Assembly: GCF_029338275.1 (NCBI RefSeq)
Contig: NZ_CP119789.1
Coordinates: 496,001 to 560,000 of the forward strand
Source of the DNA: Haloarcula ordinaria
Lineage (GTDB): Archaea; Halobacteriota; Halobacteria; Halobacteriales; Haloarculaceae
Length of the DNA: 64,000 nt
Reading direction: 5' to 3'
The notes below the pieces were generated by a model. That model was not told the DNA's origin and ran no database searches. It saw only the letters and a list, made by a program, of their open reading frames with translations. This document shows, one piece after another, positions 32,426-42,199 of the stretch. Numbering within the stretch: position 1 is the first letter of the stretch; each line of letters begins with the position of its first letter. A program made the position numbers and the translations under genes.

Positions 32426-33654
32426 TCACGCAGTGTGCCGACGCCGATGAGCCGCCAGCGCGCGCCGACGCGACGGTTGATGGCGATTTTCGCGCCGGCC
32501 TCCGCACAGACCGGGCGTTTCAGCGAGAGTTCACACTCCCCGTCACGGGCGCTGGTGACCGCGCCGACCGTTGTCGCGGTGCCGATGGTGAGCATCAGCG
32601 GCTCGCCGGTCGAGATCTCCTCGACCTCGCCGCCGTCGTCGCCGACGATGCGCTCGAGCAGGTCGACGTCCATCGTGAACTGCTCGTGGGTCGGCGGCAG
32701 GCTACCGGGCGGGCCGGCGACCTGGCCGGCCAGCGCGTCGCCCTTCGTGATAGAGGGGTCGAGTCCGGTCCCGACGCCCAGCAACCCACCGGGCGTGACC
32801 CTATCGACGAACTCGCCGCCCGACTGGAGCGACCGGACCGTCGTGGTGACGGGCCGCCACTCGGTCTGGCCGCCCTCTTCGACCTCCCGGCCGGGACGGA
32901 GTTCGATGTCGTCGTCGGCCTCCAGTTGCCCGCGGACGAGCGAGCCGCCGAGGACGCCGCCGAGCAGGTCGTCCCACGTCGTGCCGGGTCGGTTGATGTC
33001 GAACGACCGGGCGACCATCATGCGGGCGTCGGCGTCCGGGTCCCGCTCGGGCGTGGGAATCTCGCGCTCGATGGCGTCGATGAGCAGGTCGATGTTCGCC
33101 TCCTGACCCGCGCTGATGGGGACGACGGGGGCGTCCTCCGCGACGGTGCCCTCGACGAACTCCTGGATCTGCTCGTAGTTCTGTCGCGCCCGTTCGTTGT
33201 CGACGAGGTCGACCTTGTTCTGGGCGATGACGATGTTGTCGATGCCGATGATGTCGAGCGCGCTGAGGTGCTCCTCGGTCTGGGCCTGCGGGACGGGCTC
33301 CGTGGCCGAGATGACCAGGACCGCGCCGTCCATGATGGCCGCCCCGGAGAGCATCGTCGCCATCAGCGTCTCGTGGCCTGGGGCGTCGACGAACGACACC
33401 GTCCGGAGGTGCTCGGTGTCCACGTCGTGCTCCTCGCAGTGCTCCTCGACGGTGAACGCCTCGGGCTCCTCGGCCTCGGGACAGCGACGGAACGTGGCGT
33501 CGGCGTAACCGAGCCGAATAGAGATCCCGCGCTTCATCTCCTCGGAGTGCTGGTCGGTCCACTCGCCGGACAGGGCCTGGACGAGCGTCGTCTTGCCGTG
33601 GTCGACGTGGCCGACGAGTCCGATGTTCACCTCCGGTTGTTTGTTCGATGTCAT
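32422..33654 (-). CDS. eif2g: translation initiation factor aIF2 subunit gamma
   Basis: GTPase that carries Met-tRNAi to the ribosome as part of the aIF2 heterotrimer. The 410-residue protein has the P-loop [10 protein letters not shown] (about 15-24), switch 2 DAPGHE, NKVD, and domains II/III. The gamma-specific [16 protein letters not shown] lies near 330. It leads the operon aIF2 gamma - PIN - rpo7 - spt4 - dephospho-CoA kinase. A TTTATCAGG box lies about 40 bp upstream. Confidence 0.96.
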   Translation of the reverse strand: MTSNKQPEVNIGLVGHVDHGKTTLVQALSGEWTDQHSEEMKRGISIRLGYADATFRRCPEAEEPEAFTVEEHCEEHDVDTEHLRTVSFVDAPGHETLMATMLSGAAIMDGAVLVISATEPVPQAQTEEHLSALDIIGIDNIVIAQNKVDLVDNERARQNYEQIQEFVEGTVAEDAPVVPISAGQEANIDLLIDAIEREIPTPERDPDADARMMVARSFDINRPGTTWDDLLGGVLGGSLVRGQLEADDDIELRPGREVEEGGQTEWRPVTTTVRSLQSGGEFVDRVTPGGLLGVGTGLDPSITKGDALAGQVAGPPGSLPPTHEQFTMDVDLLERIVGDDGGEVEEISTGEPLMLTIGTATTVGAVTSARDGECELSLKRPVCAEAGAKIAINRRVGARWRLIGVGTLRE

Positions 33655-33751
33655 TTCGGGAGTAATCTTGGTTCAGTTTCGCCACGTGCGCCTGATAAAC
33701 CTACTGTTTGCGCCCGGAGCGGGGGCCTCTGGCCGCCGTCTTCGTGTCTCT

Positions 33752-33768
33752 GGTTCACACGGTGAACC
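33752..33768. terminator. 7-bp hairpin after the TrkA gene
   Basis: GGTTCAC-ACG-GTGAACC is a perfect palindrome 7 bp beyond the TrkA stop at 33776, between that gene and the aIF2 gamma promoter. It may end the TrkA transcript. There is no T run, so an operator role is also possible. Confidence 0.45.
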
Positions 33769-33775
33769 GGCAGCG

Positions 33776-34426
33776 TCAGCCCCGCAGGAGGTTCATCACC
33801 TCGTCGGTGACCGTCCCTTCGACGGCGACGAGGAAGCGCTCGCCGGGCGTCAGCTCGGTCTCGGGGCCGCCGATGCGCTCGCCGGCGGCGTCGACGATGA
33901 TGAGTGATCCCCGCGGGAGGCGGACCTCGGCGAGCGTCTTGCCCGCGGCGGGGGCGTCCTCGGCGATTTCCACCTCCAGAATCTCGACCTTGCCGCCGAC
34001 CTCCTCGATGCTCCGGACGCCACCGCCGACCACCTCGTTGACGGCGACGCGAGCGGTGAGACTCGCCGTCGAGACGATACCGTCGACGTACTGCGAGTAG
34101 AGTTCGTCGGGGTCGCCGTCGATGCGCATCACCGTGTGGAGGTCGGCCATGCGCTGGGCGGCCATGCAGATGGCGAAGTTCGTCGGCTCGGCGTCGGTCA
34201 GCGCCGCGATAGCGTCGCACTTGTCGGGCTGGGCCTGGCGCAACACGGCCGGCCGGGCCGCGTCGCCCTCGATGATGCTCGCGACGTACTCGGCGGCGAC
34301 CCGTTCGCTCTGGTCGGGGTCGCGCTCGATGAGGACCACGTCGTGGCCCCGGTCGTCTAGCAGTTCCGCCGTCCGTAGTCCGACGTCGCCGCCGCCGGCG
34401 ACGATGACGCGTAGTGTCTCTTTCAT
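33776..34426 (-). CDS. trkA: TrkA-N/TrkA-C regulatory protein
   Basis: Cytoplasmic NAD(H)-binding K+-transport regulator of 216 residues. The Rossmann motif VIVAGGGDVGLRTAELL (about 8-24) is followed by the RCK C-domain (EILEVEIAEDAPAAGKTL, about 145 on). It starts 3 bp after the stop of the APC permease gene, indicating co-transcription. Such TrkA-permease pairs suggest ligand-gated control of the adjacent transporter, which here is interrupted by a nonsense codon. Confidence 0.9.
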   Translation of the reverse strand: MKETLRVIVAGGGDVGLRTAELLDDRGHDVVLIERDPDQSERVAAEYVASIIEGDAARPAVLRQAQPDKCDAIAALTDAEPTNFAICMAAQRMADLHTVMRIDGDPDELYSQYVDGIVSTASLTARVAVNEVVGGGVRSIEEVGGKVEILEVEIAEDAPAAGKTLAEVRLPRGSLIIVDAAGERIGGPETELTPGERFLVAVEGTVTDEVMNLLRG

Positions 34427-34429
34427 GGG

Positions 34430-35824
34430 TTAGTCCTCCGTGGAGATGGTGACCTCTGGTTCGCTGATCTCCGCGTCGCCCGTCTCGGGTGGCCCCGGCA
34501 TCTCGCCGGCCTTCCGCCGGGCGAGCGCGAGGTAGATGGCCGCGCCGACGACGAGCCACCCCATCGCCAGCAGCCACGTCGTCAGGTCGATAAAGGCCGC
34601 CAAGAGGAGGTTCAGAACGATGCCGAGTATCGGCGTCGCGGGGTAGAAGGGGACCTCGAAGGGCCGCCGGAGGTCGGGTTGCTGGCGGCGCAGGCGGATG
34701 ACGCTGAGGTTCACGATGGTGAAGCCAAGCAGCGAGAAGAGGCTGGCGAGGTTGCCGACGACGCGGATGGGGACGACGGCGACGGCGATGAGCATCACCA
34801 CGGCCGAGGCGACGATGGCGACGAACGGCGTCCCGAAGCGGTGGTGCAGCCGGCCGAGCCGCCGGGGGAGCTCTGCCTCCCGCCCCATCGCGAACGCCAC
34901 CCGACTGGAGCCGATGACGACGGCGTTGAGCGCGCTGATCGTCGAGAACACCGCACCGAAGGCGATGAGCGCCGCCCCCGTCCCGATGACCGGGAAGACG
35001 GGCATGAACCCCTCGGCAGCCTGGGCGATGGCCGTCTCGCCGGCCCCCGAGAGCCCGTCGGCCCCCAGGGTCCCCAGCGCGACGAAGACGACCAGTAGGT
35101 AGACGACGACGGTCGTCACGACCGAGAGGATGATGGCCCGTGGGATGTTGCGCTCGGGGTTCTCGACCTCCTCGGTGACCGTCGCGATGAGGTCTTACCC
35201 CTGGAAGGCGATGAACGTCAGGCCCATCGCCGGCAGGATGGTAAGCGGGTCGCCCCGGCGGAAGAAGGGCTGGAACTCGCCCAGGTCGACGAACTGCAGG
35301 CCGAAGGCGACGAACACGACGAGGATGAGGATCTTCACCAGCGTGATGAGCGTCTCTGCGCTTCCGCTGACGGCCGTCGAGACGGCGTTCAGCGTCACGA
35401 AGACGACGACCACCGTCGCCGCCCAGAACAGGACGCCGCCGGGCAGGTCCACGCCGAAGATGTGGCCGAACTCGATGAAGTTCGACGAGAAGCCAAGCGC
35501 GTACAGCGCCCCCGCAATCATGTACGTGAACCAGCGGGTCCAGCCCATGACGAAAGCGACGGGCGCCGAAAAGACCTCCCGGACGTAGGCGTAGCCGCCG
35601 CCGTTGCGTGGAATCGACGACGCCAGTTCGGCGTACGACAGCGCCGTGAACGTCGTGACGCCGCCGTTGAGCGCGAACACCAAGATGGCGGCCGGCCCGG
35701 CCGTCTCGACGGCCAGCCCCGTCAGCACGAAGATACCCGCGCCGATCATCGCGCCGATGCCGACCATCGTCGCGTCCAGCAGGGCCAGGGTCGCAGCGGG
35801 GGAGCGGTCGCCAGCGTGACTCAC
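34430..35824 (-). pseudogene. APC family amino-acid permease interrupted by an in-frame TAA
   Basis: Read through, this is a 464-residue APC transporter with about twelve helices. It has the APC motif GAMIGAGIFVLTGLA near 25-40 and FIAFQG followed, after the stop, by DLIATVTEE. The reading frame stays open on both sides of TAA at 35195-35197. The expected residue there is Tyr (GYDLIA), so a single change at 35195 explains it. Either the gene is freshly inactivated, making a truncated 209-residue product, or this is a sequencing error. Substrate likely amino acids, with the TrkA gene as partner. Confidence 0.85.
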
Positions 35825-35956
35825 GAGTCGGCCTCCCGTCCCCGACGGCGGGCACTACCTGTCACGTGTGCACACCTACCAGAGTCTTTTCGGACCACCG
35901 ACATAAATCCCCCCGCGGGCGCGCCGCTTTTGTCGCTGCCGCCCCTGGCACTCTCC

Positions 35957-36907
35957 GTGCGAGAATTCGGGTTCGAACTGGCGTTATGTGCCTACTTAGA
36001 GCGCGAGGGCCACCTCGTGAGCCGCCAGCTCGGCGGTCACGTCCACGGCCGGCGCGTGCTCGACACCGTCGTCGTCGAGCCCGGTCCCGAGTTCGCCGAA
36101 CGGGCGGCCATCACGCCCGAGCGCATCCCGGCGGCGGCCATCGAGAGCGACGTCGGTCCGGGGCGCGCCCGCTACTGGAAAGACGCCTTCGACTGCCACC
36201 CGGACCGGGCCGAGCGCGCCGTCGAACTCGCGGTCGAACGGGGCTTCTTCGAGCGCGAGCGCCGCGGCGGCCGGACCTACGTCCGTCAGACCGCGCGCTA
36301 TCCCGACTGGGTCGGGTCCATCACTGCCATCGAGAACAAGCCCGACCTCGACCGGCCGGGCGACCTCGAAGCCCAGTTGCGGACCGACGTCTCGCTGGGC
36401 CTCGTGGACAGGGTCGTGTTGGCGACGGCGGATTACGTCACCGGTGCGCACCTCAACCGCATCCCCGAGGCGGTCGGTGTCTGGCGGTTCGACCCCGACA
36501 GCGGCGAGCGCGAGGTCGTCCGCGAGGCGGCGGCGCTGTCGACGGGGGAGGGCGGCGTCGAGCTCATCGAGGAAGCGCCGCTCCGGACCGACGTCCGGGT
36601 CGTCTCGGCCGCCGAGAAGGCCCGGTCACGCCGACGGCTGGCCGAACGAGCCTACGCGAAGGGGTGGCGGAGTTTCGACTACCCCGATTGTGCGCAGTGC
36701 AACGTCGACGACGACGGACTGCCGCACTGTGCGTGGAAGGGGCGGCCGGTGCGAGCGAGCGAGGAGTGTGGCCCCGACTGCGGCGGCTACGACCACACCG
36801 AGGCCCCGACGTTCGACGGCGACGCGCGTCGCGCCGACCGGACGCCCTGGGAGCCAGACCCAGCAGGGCGCTCGCGCCGCCAGAGCGGTCTAGACCGCTT
36901 CGGCTGA
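35957..36907 (+). CDS. DUF5787 family protein
   Basis: A 316-residue haloarchaeal protein from GTG 35957 (MREFGFELALCAYLEREGHL). The early region has RQLGGHVHGRRVLDTVVVEPGP, resembling an endonuclease-like fold; ITAIENKPDLDRPGDLEAQL is PD-(D/E)XK-like (E-x-K). A cysteine cluster follows (CAQCNVDDDGLPHC, CGPDCGGYDH), giving probable metal binding. A nuclease role is only suggested by the E-x-K pattern. A DUF5787 assignment is my recognition of the start motif. Confidence 0.72.
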   Translation: MREFGFELALCAYLEREGHLVSRQLGGHVHGRRVLDTVVVEPGPEFAERAAITPERIPAAAIESDVGPGRARYWKDAFDCHPDRAERAVELAVERGFFERERRGGRTYVRQTARYPDWVGSITAIENKPDLDRPGDLEAQLRTDVSLGLVDRVVLATADYVTGAHLNRIPEAVGVWRFDPDSGEREVVREAAALSTGEGGVELIEEAPLRTDVRVVSAAEKARSRRRLAERAYAKGWRSFDYPDCAQCNVDDDGLPHCAWKGRPVRASEECGPDCGGYDHTEAPTFDGDARRADRTPWEPDPAGRSRRQSGLDRFG

Positions 36908-36909
36908 GT

Positions 36910-37266
36910 TCAGCGGTCGCTGTCGGACGGCGAGGCCGGTGTGTCGTCACCGGCGGGGGCGCGGCCGCTCGTGTGCGCCCCCTCGTCTCGTGGTCGCCCG
37001 CGGACAGCTGTTCGTGCCTCGGCGTCGGTCCCGGTCGCGCGCTCGCCTGCGTGCTCCGCGGACGGCTCGTCCACCAGGTCCGCGTGGGTGGGCCGGGTCC
37101 GGTAGGACACCGCCGAGGCGACGGCGACGACAACGCCGATACCGACGACGAGCGCCCAGCTGATTCGACCCGCGAACAGCCACAGGCCGACGGCGGCGAG
37201 CGCGCTGCTGACCAGCCCTGCTCCGACCGTCTCTGCGATGCCGCGGGGGTCCATGTCAGCAGTCAT
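36910..37266 (-). CDS. small membrane protein with polar tail
   Basis: A 118-residue protein from ATG 37266 (MTADMDPRGIAETVGAGLVS) with two hydrophobic helices (about 12-28 and 33-52) and a long disordered acidic/Arg-rich tail (PSAEHAGERATGTDAEAR). No family recognised. It is convergent with the DUF5787 gene, with 2 bp between stops. It lies downstream of the MBL hydrolase gene on the same strand. Confidence 0.65.
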   Translation of the reverse strand: MTADMDPRGIAETVGAGLVSSALAAVGLWLFAGRISWALVVGIGVVVAVASAVSYRTRPTHADLVDEPSAEHAGERATGTDAEARTAVRGRPRDEGAHTSGRAPAGDDTPASPSDSDR

Positions 37267-37309
37267 CCCCCCATCGTACAAAAAGTCGCGGTCGGTGAGG
37301 GGGGAATTC

Positions 37310-38191
37310 CTACTCGACGCCCAGCGAGAAGCGCTCGCCGTCGAGCGCGATGTCGTCGGCGAACGCCCGGTCGGCGGGGACGTAGTGTGCGGTGTGGACG
37401 ATGCGGTAGTCGTCTGGTTCGATGGCCGCGACGAAGTCCCGCGACCCCCGCAGCGTCATGTGTTTCGTCCCGAAGGTCCGCGGGACGCCCTCGTCGTCGT
37501 GGTGCGCGCCACCGAGTGGGTGCTTCTCGCAGGCTTCGGGGTGGACCAGGCCCTCGACGAGCGCGAGGTCCGCACCGGTCAGCGCCTCACGAGAGCGGTC
37601 GGGAATCTCGTAGCAGGTGTCACCGGAGATGGCGAGGACCGCCCCGGTCTCCGGCTCCTCGATTCGGAGGCCGTAACACAGCAGCGGCGGGTGCTCGACG
37701 GGGACGAGCGTCACCTCGAACCCGGCGGCGGTGAACGGCTCGTGCGGCGGCTGCGGGTAGACCGAGATCTTGTCCAGATAGTCGTACCGGTTGCGGACGC
37801 CCTCGGCGACGCTCTCGCCGGTGACGGGGTCGGTCTCGTCGGCGGCGTACACCGGGAGGTCGTCGAACAGGCGGTAGGCGTTGCCGAGGCCGTCCAGGTG
37901 GTCGAAGTGGACGTGCGTGACGATGGCCGCGTCGGGGAGGGGGACGCCCTCGCGGAGGAACTGCTGACGGAAGTCGGGGCTGACGTCGACCAGCAGCGAC
38001 TCGCCGGTCGTCTCGTTCTCGACGTAGACGGAGAACCGGGAGCGCTCGATGCCGTCGGGGTCGATACCCCGCTGGCGGACCCGTTCGCGCAGGTCGGCGT
38101 CGGGGTCGCGCGCCCGCTCGCAGGTGTCACAGTCACAGCAGACCGTCGGCGTCCCCGTCGTGTCGCCCGTCCCCAGTAGCGTGACCTCCAT
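37310..38191 (-). CDS. MBL-fold metallohydrolase (PhnP-like)
   Basis: A 293-residue metallo-beta-lactamase fold enzyme. The start MEVTLLGTGDTTGTP and the CCDCDTC cluster match the PhnP/cyclic phosphodiesterase branch, where cysteines bind an extra zinc. THVHFDHLDG is the HxHxDH metal motif (about 90-99), SGDTCYE supplies the bridging Asp, and HTAHYV the terminal His. The substrate might be a cyclic phosphate or nucleotide, by analogy. Confidence 0.87.
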   Translation of the reverse strand: MEVTLLGTGDTTGTPTVCCDCDTCERARDPDADLRERVRQRGIDPDGIERSRFSVYVENETTGESLLVDVSPDFRQQFLREGVPLPDAAIVTHVHFDHLDGLGNAYRLFDDLPVYAADETDPVTGESVAEGVRNRYDYLDKISVYPQPPHEPFTAAGFEVTLVPVEHPPLLCYGLRIEEPETGAVLAISGDTCYEIPDRSREALTGADLALVEGLVHPEACEKHPLGGAHHDDEGVPRTFGTKHMTLRGSRDFVAAIEPDDYRIVHTAHYVPADRAFADDIALDGERFSLGVE

Positions 38192-38240
38192 TGCCGTCGC
38201 CTCCGAGCGGCACGTGGGTAAGTCCCGCGCTTTCGCCCGG

Positions 38241-38510
38241 TCACTCCTCGGAGAGGTCAGAGAGGTCGAGCCCCTGCATGCGGGCGGCCTTGGCGAGAAT
38301 CGCCCGAGCGCGCTCGTCGGCGACGTCGTCGACGAGACAGTCGATGAAGCCAGCGAGGAGCGAGGGTTTGATGCGCAGGTCGACGAACTCGACCGTGCCG
38401 TCGGCGACGACCAGATCGATATCCCACTCGCCGGCGTCGGGGTCGGTCATGCGGACGTCGACCCACTCGTCGGCCGTGTCGTCCGGAGTTGTGAACACGT
38501 CTTCGTCCAT
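38241..38510 (-). CDS. 89-residue acidic hypothetical protein
   Basis: Begins MDEDVFTTPDDTADEWVDVR, followed by a compact alpha/beta region (DIDLVVADGTVEFVDLRIKP) and a helical end (ERARAILAKAARMQGLDLSD). It is soluble with a strong acidic bias and no motif I can name. It lies upstream of the MBL gene on the same strand with a 49-bp gap. Start at 38510 is chosen because upstream in-frame sequence is antisense to the divergent stress-protein region. Confidence 0.7.
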   Translation of the reverse strand: MDEDVFTTPDDTADEWVDVRMTDPDAGEWDIDLVVADGTVEFVDLRIKPSLLAGFIDCLVDDVADERARAILAKAARMQGLDLSDLSEE

Positions 38511-38591
38511 ACGCAGGTGAAGTCGTGCCCCGAGATAAGCGCTCGCCTCTCGTGGGGTCGATTTATTATCGGACGCGGATATCCACCAGAC

Positions 38592-39035
38592 ATGACGTTC
38601 GTCGTTCCGTTCGACGGGTCGACTGGCAGCGAAGCCGCGTTGGTCCGTGCCTGCGAGATTGGCGAGGCGATGGGTGAGACAGTCGTCGCGGTGACGGTCG
38701 TCCCGACCGGCAACACCGACTACGCCCGGTCGAAGGGGTGGCTCGACGCCGCCGAATCGTTCGACAGCGAGGCAATCGTCGCACGACTGACCGACCAGGT
38801 GATGGCGGCGGCGCCCGACGCCACGTTCGAGCACCTCGAGTCATCGAGGGATGTCTCGGGCAACAGCATCGCGAAGCCGATTCGACGGTTCGCCAGAGAC
38901 AACGGTGCGTCGATGGTGTTCATCGGCTCGAACAACACCGGCCGACTGACGACCAGTCTCAGCAGCGTCGGCGACCGAATCAGTACCGACCAGTCGTACG
39001 ACGTTGTCATCGTCAGGCAACAGCGGTCGGCGTAG
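38592..39035 (+). CDS. universal stress protein (UspA family)
   Basis: A 147-residue UspA-fold protein beginning MTFVVPFDGSTGSEAALVRA, with the N-terminal Asp and the C-terminal ATP-binding loop IGSNNTGRLTTSLSSVGDRI, related to G-x2-G-x9-G(S/T). It may bind ATP and function under stress. GATTTATTATCGG (38558-38570) is a good promoter box about 28 bp upstream. Confidence 0.9.
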   Translation: MTFVVPFDGSTGSEAALVRACEIGEAMGETVVAVTVVPTGNTDYARSKGWLDAAESFDSEAIVARLTDQVMAAAPDATFEHLESSRDVSGNSIAKPIRRFARDNGASMVFIGSNNTGRLTTSLSSVGDRISTDQSYDVVIVRQQRSA

Positions 39036-39054
39036 TCCTCGCGAGCGACCCCCG

Positions 39055-40413
39055 TCAGTGGTCGTGGTCGTGACTGTGCCCGCCGTCGGAGGCCGCGTCG
39101 GCCTCGCCGGAGAAGTCGCCGCCTGCAACGAGGGCGTCGTGGTCGCCGTCGATCATGTCCATGTTCTTGAGGTTGTCACGCTCCTCGAAGTCCACGATGG
39201 CGTCCTCCAGGTCCTGCTGGGTGAGCGTCGTCCGCTCCTCGGTCAGCGCCTCGAGGACGGCCTCGCGCAGAACCAGGCGGAGGTCGCTCCCCGTGAGCCC
39301 CTCGGTCATCTCCGCGAGAGTGTCGGGGTCGAAATCGAGGATATCCATCTCGCGGGTGACGATGCGAAGGATGTCCGAGCGCATCCCGCGGTCGGGCTTG
39401 GGGAAGTTGACAATCTCGTCGAAGCGCCGCCAGGCGGCGGCGTCGAGCTGGTCGGGGTGGTTGGTCGCGCCGATGAGCAGCACCTCGTCCTGGATGAGCG
39501 ATATCTCGTCGATGCTCTTCAGCAGGGTGTTGACCGCACGCTTGATGGCGGCGTGCTCGTCCGAGGAGCGGGTCTTCGCGACGAAGTCGAACTCGTCCAT
39601 GAAGAGGATACACGGGGAGAGCCGTTTGGCCACCTCGAAGACCTTCTCGACGTTCTTGGCCGTCTCGCCGAGGTACTGGCTGGTTATCATCGAGAGCTTG
39701 ACCTCGACGAACGGGAGGTCCAGGTCGTGGGCCAACGCGCGGGCGACGCTCGTCTTGCCGGTGCCCGGCGGGCCGACGAACAGGAGTTTCCCGATCTCGC
39801 GCAGACCGATGCGTGCGAGGTAGTCGCGGTGTTCGATGGCTTTGACGATCTTCTGTATCTCGCCCTCCTGGTCGGCCGTGAGCACCAGGTCGTTCAGCGT
39901 CATCTCGACCTCCTCGGGAGCGCGCACGTCGACGAGGTCGAGCATCGACTCGTCGTCCTCGTCGTCGGTGTCGAACGCCTCCTCGAGCATCGCGTCGATG
40001 AACGCGCGGTCGGCCCGGGACGGACGGTTGTGGGCGCGAGCGGTCTCGTAGTCGACGCCGTCGACCTCGTCCTCGTAGACCGAGGCCAGCACCGGGTTCC
40101 GCATGAGGTGGTCGGCGTCGACCCGGTCGAGGAACCACTGTTCGGCCATGTCACGGTCGGTAAAGGAGATGCTCCCCGAGAAGTCGTCGCGGTCGGTGAA
40201 CATCAGCCCCGAGACGGCCTCCCAGGGCCGCTCGACGCCGGTGGCTTCGCTCGCGGTCGTGGTGGTCGCCGAGAGCGGTCGTTCGATGGTCCCGTCGCTC
40301 CAGAACACAGTCCGGTAGGCCGCGGGCAGGTCGTCGGGGTCGAGCGACCGTCGCTCGCTGTAGAGTGTCGTCGTCAGCAAGAACTCGACGACGTCCAGTT
40401 CCGGGTTGCTCAT
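39055..40413 (-). CDS. AAA family ATPase with His-rich C-terminus
   Basis: A 452-residue AAA+ ATPase of the haloarchaeal proteasome/Cdc48-like group. The N-terminal alpha/beta domain (about 1-160) is of unknown function. Then come Walker A VGPPGTGKTS (about 215-224), Walker B ILFMDEFDFV, sensor-1 LLIGATNHP and arginine finger region WRRFDEI. The tail GGHSHDHDH could bind metal. Start at 40413 (MSNPELDVVEFLL); two more residues possible upstream. Client unknown. Confidence 0.88.
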   Translation of the reverse strand: MSNPELDVVEFLLTTTLYSERRSLDPDDLPAAYRTVFWSDGTIERPLSATTTTASEATGVERPWEAVSGLMFTDRDDFSGSISFTDRDMAEQWFLDRVDADHLMRNPVLASVYEDEVDGVDYETARAHNRPSRADRAFIDAMLEEAFDTDDEDDESMLDLVDVRAPEEVEMTLNDLVLTADQEGEIQKIVKAIEHRDYLARIGLREIGKLLFVGPPGTGKTSVARALAHDLDLPFVEVKLSMITSQYLGETAKNVEKVFEVAKRLSPCILFMDEFDFVAKTRSSDEHAAIKRAVNTLLKSIDEISLIQDEVLLIGATNHPDQLDAAAWRRFDEIVNFPKPDRGMRSDILRIVTREMDILDFDPDTLAEMTEGLTGSDLRLVLREAVLEALTEERTTLTQQDLEDAIVDFEERDNLKNMDMIDGDHDALVAGGDFSGEADAASDGGHSHDHDH

Positions 40414-40536
40414 TCCCACCGTAGTTGCAACGCGAGGGCAATAAGTGACTCGAAGCGCCGTGGCAGTGGAGCGGTCGTGGTACGGCTACCCGCGGCAGTC
40501 TGAAGGTATATATGATGGATATGTGTATAAGCGCCT

Positions 40537-42144
40537 ATGGCAATGGATGGTGTGTTTACACGGTGGTATCGAGATCATATCGGTACGCCGACGACAGACG
40601 ACGAAGTGTACGGTTACTGGCTGTTCGTGGTCGGATTGGTTCTCGGGACGCTCGGACTCGCGCTGTTCTACGCCGCAGCCCCGCGCTCTGGGCTTCGTGA
40701 AGTCGGCTACGTCCTCGGGGCGCTCGGGTTCGCGTCGCTGTTCGTCGGCCCGACGCTCCGGCTCCCGCTCTCACGACGCGCGCTGTTCGTCTCGTACGCC
40801 GGCGCGCTCGTCTGCTTAGTCGCGACAATATGGTTCACGACCATCTACCCGTCGGCGTGGAACGGACCGGAGGGCAACCCGGCGGTCACGCTGTACGTCG
40901 TCGGCCTCGCGCTGGCGGCCATCGGCGCGGTGCTCGCACCGCTGTTGACCGGGCGACAGGAAGAGTACGATCGGGTCCACGAGGAGGCCGCGGCCGCTAC
41001 CGAAGCGGCCGAACGATCGAGCGAGACGGCAGAACGGGCGAACGAGACGGCCCAGCGGGCGACCGAGACGGCCGAACGGACGGCCGCCGAGCGCGACTCG
41101 CTGGCCGACGAACTGGTGGCAAGCGAGTCCGCCCGCGAAGACCTCTCGACAGCGCTCGAGGCCACCGAGGCCGAGCTGAGTGTCGCGCAGGCGACCATCG
41201 CCGCGGCGATGGACAGCAAGGGGACCTTCGAGCTGTACGCCGACAAGGGCGGCAAGTATCGCTGGCGGCTCCGCCACCGCAACGGCAACGTCATCGCCGA
41301 CAGCGCGCAAGGGTACGCCTCCCGACAGAAAGCGATGCAGGGGCTCCGAAGCGTCCAGACGAACGCCGCTGGCGGCGCTGTGGTGTTCCTGGAGTCGGCC
41401 ACCGAGGACGACACGGTCGAGGACGTCCCCGAGGTCCCGGCCCCCGAGAGTCAGGGGACGTTCGAACTGTTCGAGGACAACGCCGGCGAGTTCCGCTGGC
41501 GCCTCCGTCACGACAACGGGAACATCATGGCCGACGGTGGAGAGGGGTACGTCTCGAAGTCCAACGTCCGTCGGGCACTCAAGAGCGTCCGAGCGCACGT
41601 TCCCGGTGCGGCCTACCTCAAGGTCGACCCCGTCGCCTTCGAGGTGTACGCCGACAGGGCCGGACAGTACCGCTGGCGACTTCTCCACAGGAACGGCGAG
41701 ATTCTGGGGGACAGTGGCGAGGGCTACTCGACCCGGGCGAAGGCCCGGAAAGCGGCCGAACAGGTCCAGTCCGTCGCAGCCAGCGGCGAGGTGGGCGAGG
41801 CGTTCGAGGTGTACGAGGACAACGCCGGCGAGTTCCGCTGGCGCCTGTTCGACGGCGAGGACATCATCGCCGACAGTGGCGAGGGCTACACCGAACGCAA
41901 CAAGGCGGTCCGCGCGGTCGAACGCGTCCAATCGTACGCGGCCGACGCCGACCTACTGACGATCGGGAGCGCGGCCTTCGAGATATACGAGGACCGCGCC
42001 GAAGAGTGGCGCTGGCGCCTCCGTCACCGCAACGGCGAGATCATCGCCGACAGCGGTGAAGGCTACCCCAAGCGAAGCGGGGCAGTCGCGGCCATCGAAC
42101 GGGTCAAGCGCCACGCGCCGGGCGCAGACCAGCAGGAAGCGTAG
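40537..42144 (+). CDS. membrane-anchored protein with five DUF1508 (YegP-like) repeats
   Basis: A 535-residue protein: an N-terminal membrane module of four helices (about 27-145, LFVVGLVLGTLGLALFY), an Ala/Glu/Arg coiled coil (about 150-220, TAERANETAQRATETAER), then five tandem domains of about 55-60 residues. Each has FELYADKGGKYRWRL..., ...NGNVIADSAQGY... type motifs (repeats start near FELYADKG, FELFEDNA, FEVYADRA, FEVYEDNA and FEIYEDRA). DUF1508/YegP domains are small dimeric folds of unknown function. TATATATG (about 40507) is the promoter box. This many repeats on a membrane stalk is unusual. Confidence 0.83.
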   Translation: MAMDGVFTRWYRDHIGTPTTDDEVYGYWLFVVGLVLGTLGLALFYAAAPRSGLREVGYVLGALGFASLFVGPTLRLPLSRRALFVSYAGALVCLVATIWFTTIYPSAWNGPEGNPAVTLYVVGLALAAIGAVLAPLLTGRQEEYDRVHEEAAAATEAAERSSETAERANETAQRATETAERTAAERDSLADELVASESAREDLSTALEATEAELSVAQATIAAAMDSKGTFELYADKGGKYRWRLRHRNGNVIADSAQGYASRQKAMQGLRSVQTNAAGGAVVFLESATEDDTVEDVPEVPAPESQGTFELFEDNAGEFRWRLRHDNGNIMADGGEGYVSKSNVRRALKSVRAHVPGAAYLKVDPVAFEVYADRAGQYRWRLLHRNGEILGDSGEGYSTRAKARKAAEQVQSVAASGEVGEAFEVYEDNAGEFRWRLFDGEDIIADSGEGYTERNKAVRAVERVQSYAADADLLTIGSAAFEIYEDRAEEWRWRLRHRNGEIIADSGEGYPKRSGAVAAIERVKRHAPGADQQEA

Positions 42145-42199
42145 ACCGGTCCCCCGTTCGGCGAACGCTTATGTTTCAGAGTGACGAAGTTACACCCAT

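Noticed and set aside
32155..33765. Long plus-strand frame opposite aIF2 gamma
   Set aside because: Antisense shadow of a clearly identified, highly conserved gene.
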